From the NCBI GenBank assembly GCA_036365455.1, contig JAWQUS010000023.1:3658001-3722000 (forward strand): a DNA stretch of 64,000 nt, read 5' to 3'. This document shows positions 61,861-64,000 of the stretch, one piece after another (the stretch's first letter is position 1; each line of letters begins with the position of its first letter). The stretch is from Macrosoma leucophasiata. Taxonomy: Eukaryota > Arthropoda > Insecta > Lepidoptera > Hedylidae. The position numbers were made by a program, and so were the translations under genes. The notes under the pieces are model-generated. The model was given only the letters and a program-made list of their open reading frames with translations, did not search any database and was not told where the DNA came from.

Positions 61861-62075
61861 GGTCGCGCCACGTAAAAAGAACGCTGGAAGAAAGTAGAAG
61901 GGATGTGTTCGCGCATCGGTACACTCGCGCACGAAAGTACTAGCCCTATTGGTTTATTTTTGATCTAGCTTTCGGTTTCGTGTATTGGTAGGCAGATTGA
62001 AAAATAGACCAAATAGATCGATAAATCGTCTACTGCGCAGCTTGACCGCCAGCGTTCTTTTTACCTGGCGCGACC
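61861..62075. mobile_element. MITE, 215 bp, 27-bp inverted ends, TATA duplication
   Basis: TATA at 61857-61860 and 62076-62079. The ends GGTCGCGCCACGTAAAAAGA.. and GGTCGCGCCAGGTAAAAAGA.. differ at one of 27 positions. Noncoding interior. No other copy in the window. Confidence 0.8.
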
Positions 62076-62457
62076 TATACCTACTATTCTACGTGCACGT
62101 TGCATTATTCACGTTCCATCTATGAAATTCATGCTTCTTGTCCACTTTCTTATGTAGGTATGCACCTATAATAAAATGGATAATTAAATTTTACTTTCTC
62201 CATACATTACATATAAACCCGATGCAATAAAAAAGTATGTACATGTTTTTAAAACAAATAGTTTCTTCAAAAGGAAATTTCATATTTAATTTACGAGCAC
62301 AAAAAACAAACCACATCCTGTACGGAGCTCACCTGCATCCTTTACATTCAAAGAACGAGACAGGTGTTAATCAAGATTTATAAGTTTATTTATTCGATTC
62401 CCCATACAAACTGACAAACCTTTTTGTAGTACCACCCCTGTCCGTTCGTCCTATCCA
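62076..62457. other. Unassigned sequence
   Basis: Nothing recognised. Confidence 0.4.
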
Positions 62458-62620
62458 TTTTTTATGTAAAAGGAAGGTGGCAAACAAGCATTCAGCTCAC
62501 ATTGATGTTAAATGTTAAGTGATGACTTCAGCCTGTAGAATGCGGTCTGCATTTTGACCTCTGGTTTTTGTTTAGATAATCATGTGCTGCTTATCCACCT
62601 GATCTGCGTGCTTGTTAACC
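62458..62620 (-). mobile_element. Family A repeat, A-tail end, with a reversed second piece
   Basis: 62458-62538 is antisense (TTTTTATGTAAAAGGAAGGTGG .. ACTTCAGCC); 62548-62620 is a sense piece (CTGCATTTTGACCTCTGG .. GCGTGCTTGTTAACCAC), giving a small inverted arrangement. Confidence 0.6.
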
Positions 62621-63282
62621 ACTTATTCATTTAACTCTGCATAATTCTTCTGAGAATATAGGCGTAGTCGGAATACGACGCGAAACTATTAAAAAAAATA
62701 AACCAAATACGACTCGCGCTTGGGTTGAAAATGTTGAAATACTCGTACATTCTTTATTCATAAGCCAGTCACACTCCGGAAAAAAAGGTTTATTTAGAGC
62801 GTGGCAGGTAACCAGGTATGTGTAAAAATAGCCACCACCAGCAAAAAACCTCACGTTAGTAGTGTGATGTCAAATAAATAATATCACAGCTCTACAAAAA
62901 AAAAAATTTTTTGTGTTGCCTTGGATATTTTTGCAAATTTTTATGTTTTCGAGTACCTAAATCACGAATATATTCATGAAAATACTGAATGTGCTCTTTT
63001 TTTTATGATTTTTACGTATCTTATATTTTGAACAATTTATCAGCTTGTTAGTACTAAAATTTGTTTTCCCAGTCCTGATTAAGCTTCTGCGCAACTTTTT
63101 TGCGCATACAAACATCACTTGATCTCCACTCTCAGAGTCCTTGCTCCGCAAAACAGCTGATAACTCAGTTATTTGATAAATATTGAAGTACTTACACGTG
63201 AATCTGGATAAGTTGTCATATGTTAATATTTGATTCAATTGCTGAGTGTTCATTCTAATATATTTGTCTTGTCTTTTTAAAC
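62621..63282. other. Sequence upstream of the CxxC protein
   Basis: AT-rich, no repeat recognised; the minus-strand 132-codon frame overlapping the next gene is low in complexity and taken as a shadow. Confidence 0.4.
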
Positions 63283-63987
63283 ATGAGTTCGTCACGAAGA
63301 AAGTGTAAATATAGTAGTGATTTATTTTGTTATATTTGTGGTATTTATATATCAAAAAAACAAAAACGAAATATCACAGACTTTGTTAAGGAGACTTATG
63401 CTGAATATTTCGGTTTTAAAATGGACAAATTAGATAAATCATGGGTTCCGAATAAAGTTTGTAAGTCCTGTGTTGAGTCTTTGCGGTTGTGGAAAAAAGG
63501 AGAACGTTCTGGATTAGACTTTGGTATTCCTATGATCTGGATGGAGCCTAAGAATCATGTCGATGATTGTTACTTTTGCGTAGTAGATGCTAAAGGTTTT
63601 AATCGAAACCAAACGTGGAGATATCCAGACTTACAGTCTACAAAATGTCCTGTTTTACACAGTGAAACTCTCCCTCGGCCTGTTTACGTTTCAAAAGTGA
63701 TTCGCATGCCCTCAGAAACAATGATGTTGCCGAATTCACAGAAATCGATACAGTCTACCAGTGGAAATGAATGGGAGGGTGAAACATCTACGCCAAAGTT
63801 ATTTTCTCAAAATGAACTCAGTGATTTGATACGGGATCTAAATTTATCAAAACAGGAATCAGAACTGTTAGCCTCAAGATTGAAAGAAAAAAAATTATTG
63901 GCACCAACAGTAACAATTACAACATACAGAACGCGAGAAAGTGAGCTATTACAATTTTTTGATGAAAATGAAGGACTACTGTACTGA
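63283..63987 (+). CDS. Uncharacterised three-CxxC protein of a multi-copy arthropod family, 234 aa
   Basis: Function unknown. Three Cys pairs suggest zinc binding: C16-C19 (FCYICG), C60-C63 (VCKSC) and C96-C99 (DCYFC). The first two pairs are spaced much as in ZAD-type zinc-binding domains. Conserved-looking features are SWVPN, LRLWKKG, FGIPMIWMEPKNH and the later DLNLSKQESELLASRLKEK. From memory of the family, such proteins occur in many copies in insect, crustacean and cnidarian genomes and continue past the position where this frame stops (GLLY then TGA). A short deletion at 63985-63990 would explain the stop, so this is probably a broken copy or part of a transposon. No intron or upstream repeat end was seen. 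The start is the first Met, just before the Cys region. Confidence 0.65.
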   Translation: MSSSRRKCKYSSDLFCYICGIYISKKQKRNITDFVKETYAEYFGFKMDKLDKSWVPNKVCKSCVESLRLWKKGERSGLDFGIPMIWMEPKNHVDDCYFCVVDAKGFNRNQTWRYPDLQSTKCPVLHSETLPRPVYVSKVIRMPSETMMLPNSQKSIQSTSGNEWEGETSTPKLFSQNELSDLIRDLNLSKQESELLASRLKEKKLLAPTVTITTYRTRESELLQFFDENEGLLY

Positions 63988-64000
63988 TATTGACTGAAGA

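Noticed and set aside
171..62620. Family A repeats as Helitrons
   Set aside because: They have A-tails and at least one copy has a duplicated target; the expected TC and CTRR ends were not seen. Not fully excluded.
62957..63355. 132-codon minus-strand frame near the right edge
   Set aside because: Low-complexity, rich in Tyr, Lys and Asn, and antisense to the start of the CxxC protein.

Overview
The window is animal nuclear DNA, almost certainly from a moth or butterfly. It is AT-rich, exon-poor and packed with short interspersed repeats of lepidopteran type: a roughly 290-bp A-tailed repeat starting ACTGGTGGTAG in more than 30 copies (called family A below), tRNA-headed SINEs ending in a CTCTGCCTA/TTCGGGGAT module, truncated LINE 3' ends and several MITEs. 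None of this resembles bacterial or viral genome organisation, and most short open frames are chance frames inside repeats.

Host genes. The only host gene that can be reconstructed with confidence is a six-pass lipid phosphate phosphatase (PAP2/LPP, wunen-like) on the + strand. Five coding exons lie between 26513 and 34056, all with consistent splice phases and all three catalytic motifs; its 5' exon or exons were not found. A roughly 1.6-kb repeat-free 3' UTR runs to a poly(A) signal at 35649. Two further host signals are weaker: a minus-strand exon encoding the first 26 residues of a THAP zinc finger (36387-36466) and a CCAAT/CRE-containing promoter with a 5' exon ending in a consensus donor (about 50370-50672). 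At the right edge (63283-63987) is a 234-codon frame with three CxxC pairs, belonging to a multi-copy arthropod family of unknown function and probably cut short.

Mobile elements with coding capacity. A LINE of the CR1/Daphne-like type with open ORF1 (coiled coil plus FP-like domain) and ORF2 (endonuclease plus reverse transcriptase) lies on the minus strand at about 11560-16080. A mellifera-like mariner with both inverted repeats, a TA duplication and an open transposase frame lies at 52908-54183, but its transposase lacks three residues between the second and third catalytic Asp. An RNase H-bearing LINE fragment lies at 46340-47860, and several LINE C-terminal fragments are scattered through the window.

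Layout. 1-2440: 5S-derived SINE tail, then an array of four 306-bp tRNA-like units capped by an inverted fifth. 2.4-11.5 kb: repeats and a GC-rich block. 11.5-16.1 kb: LINE. 16-26 kb: SINEs, MITEs, palindromes. 26.5-35.7 kb: phosphatase gene, with a 237-bp satellite in its first visible intron. 36-45 kb: THAP exon, GC-rich insertion, 5S-SINE with clean target duplication. 45-52.7 kb: LINE remnants, nested repeats, candidate promoter. 52.9-54.2 kb: mariner. 54-63 kb: MITEs and unusually perfect hairpins. 63.3 kb: CxxC protein. I did not find a clearly new multi-gene system. The most unusual items are the 5S rRNA-derived SINE, the tRNA-like array, the long perfect hairpins and the altered mariner catalytic spacing.
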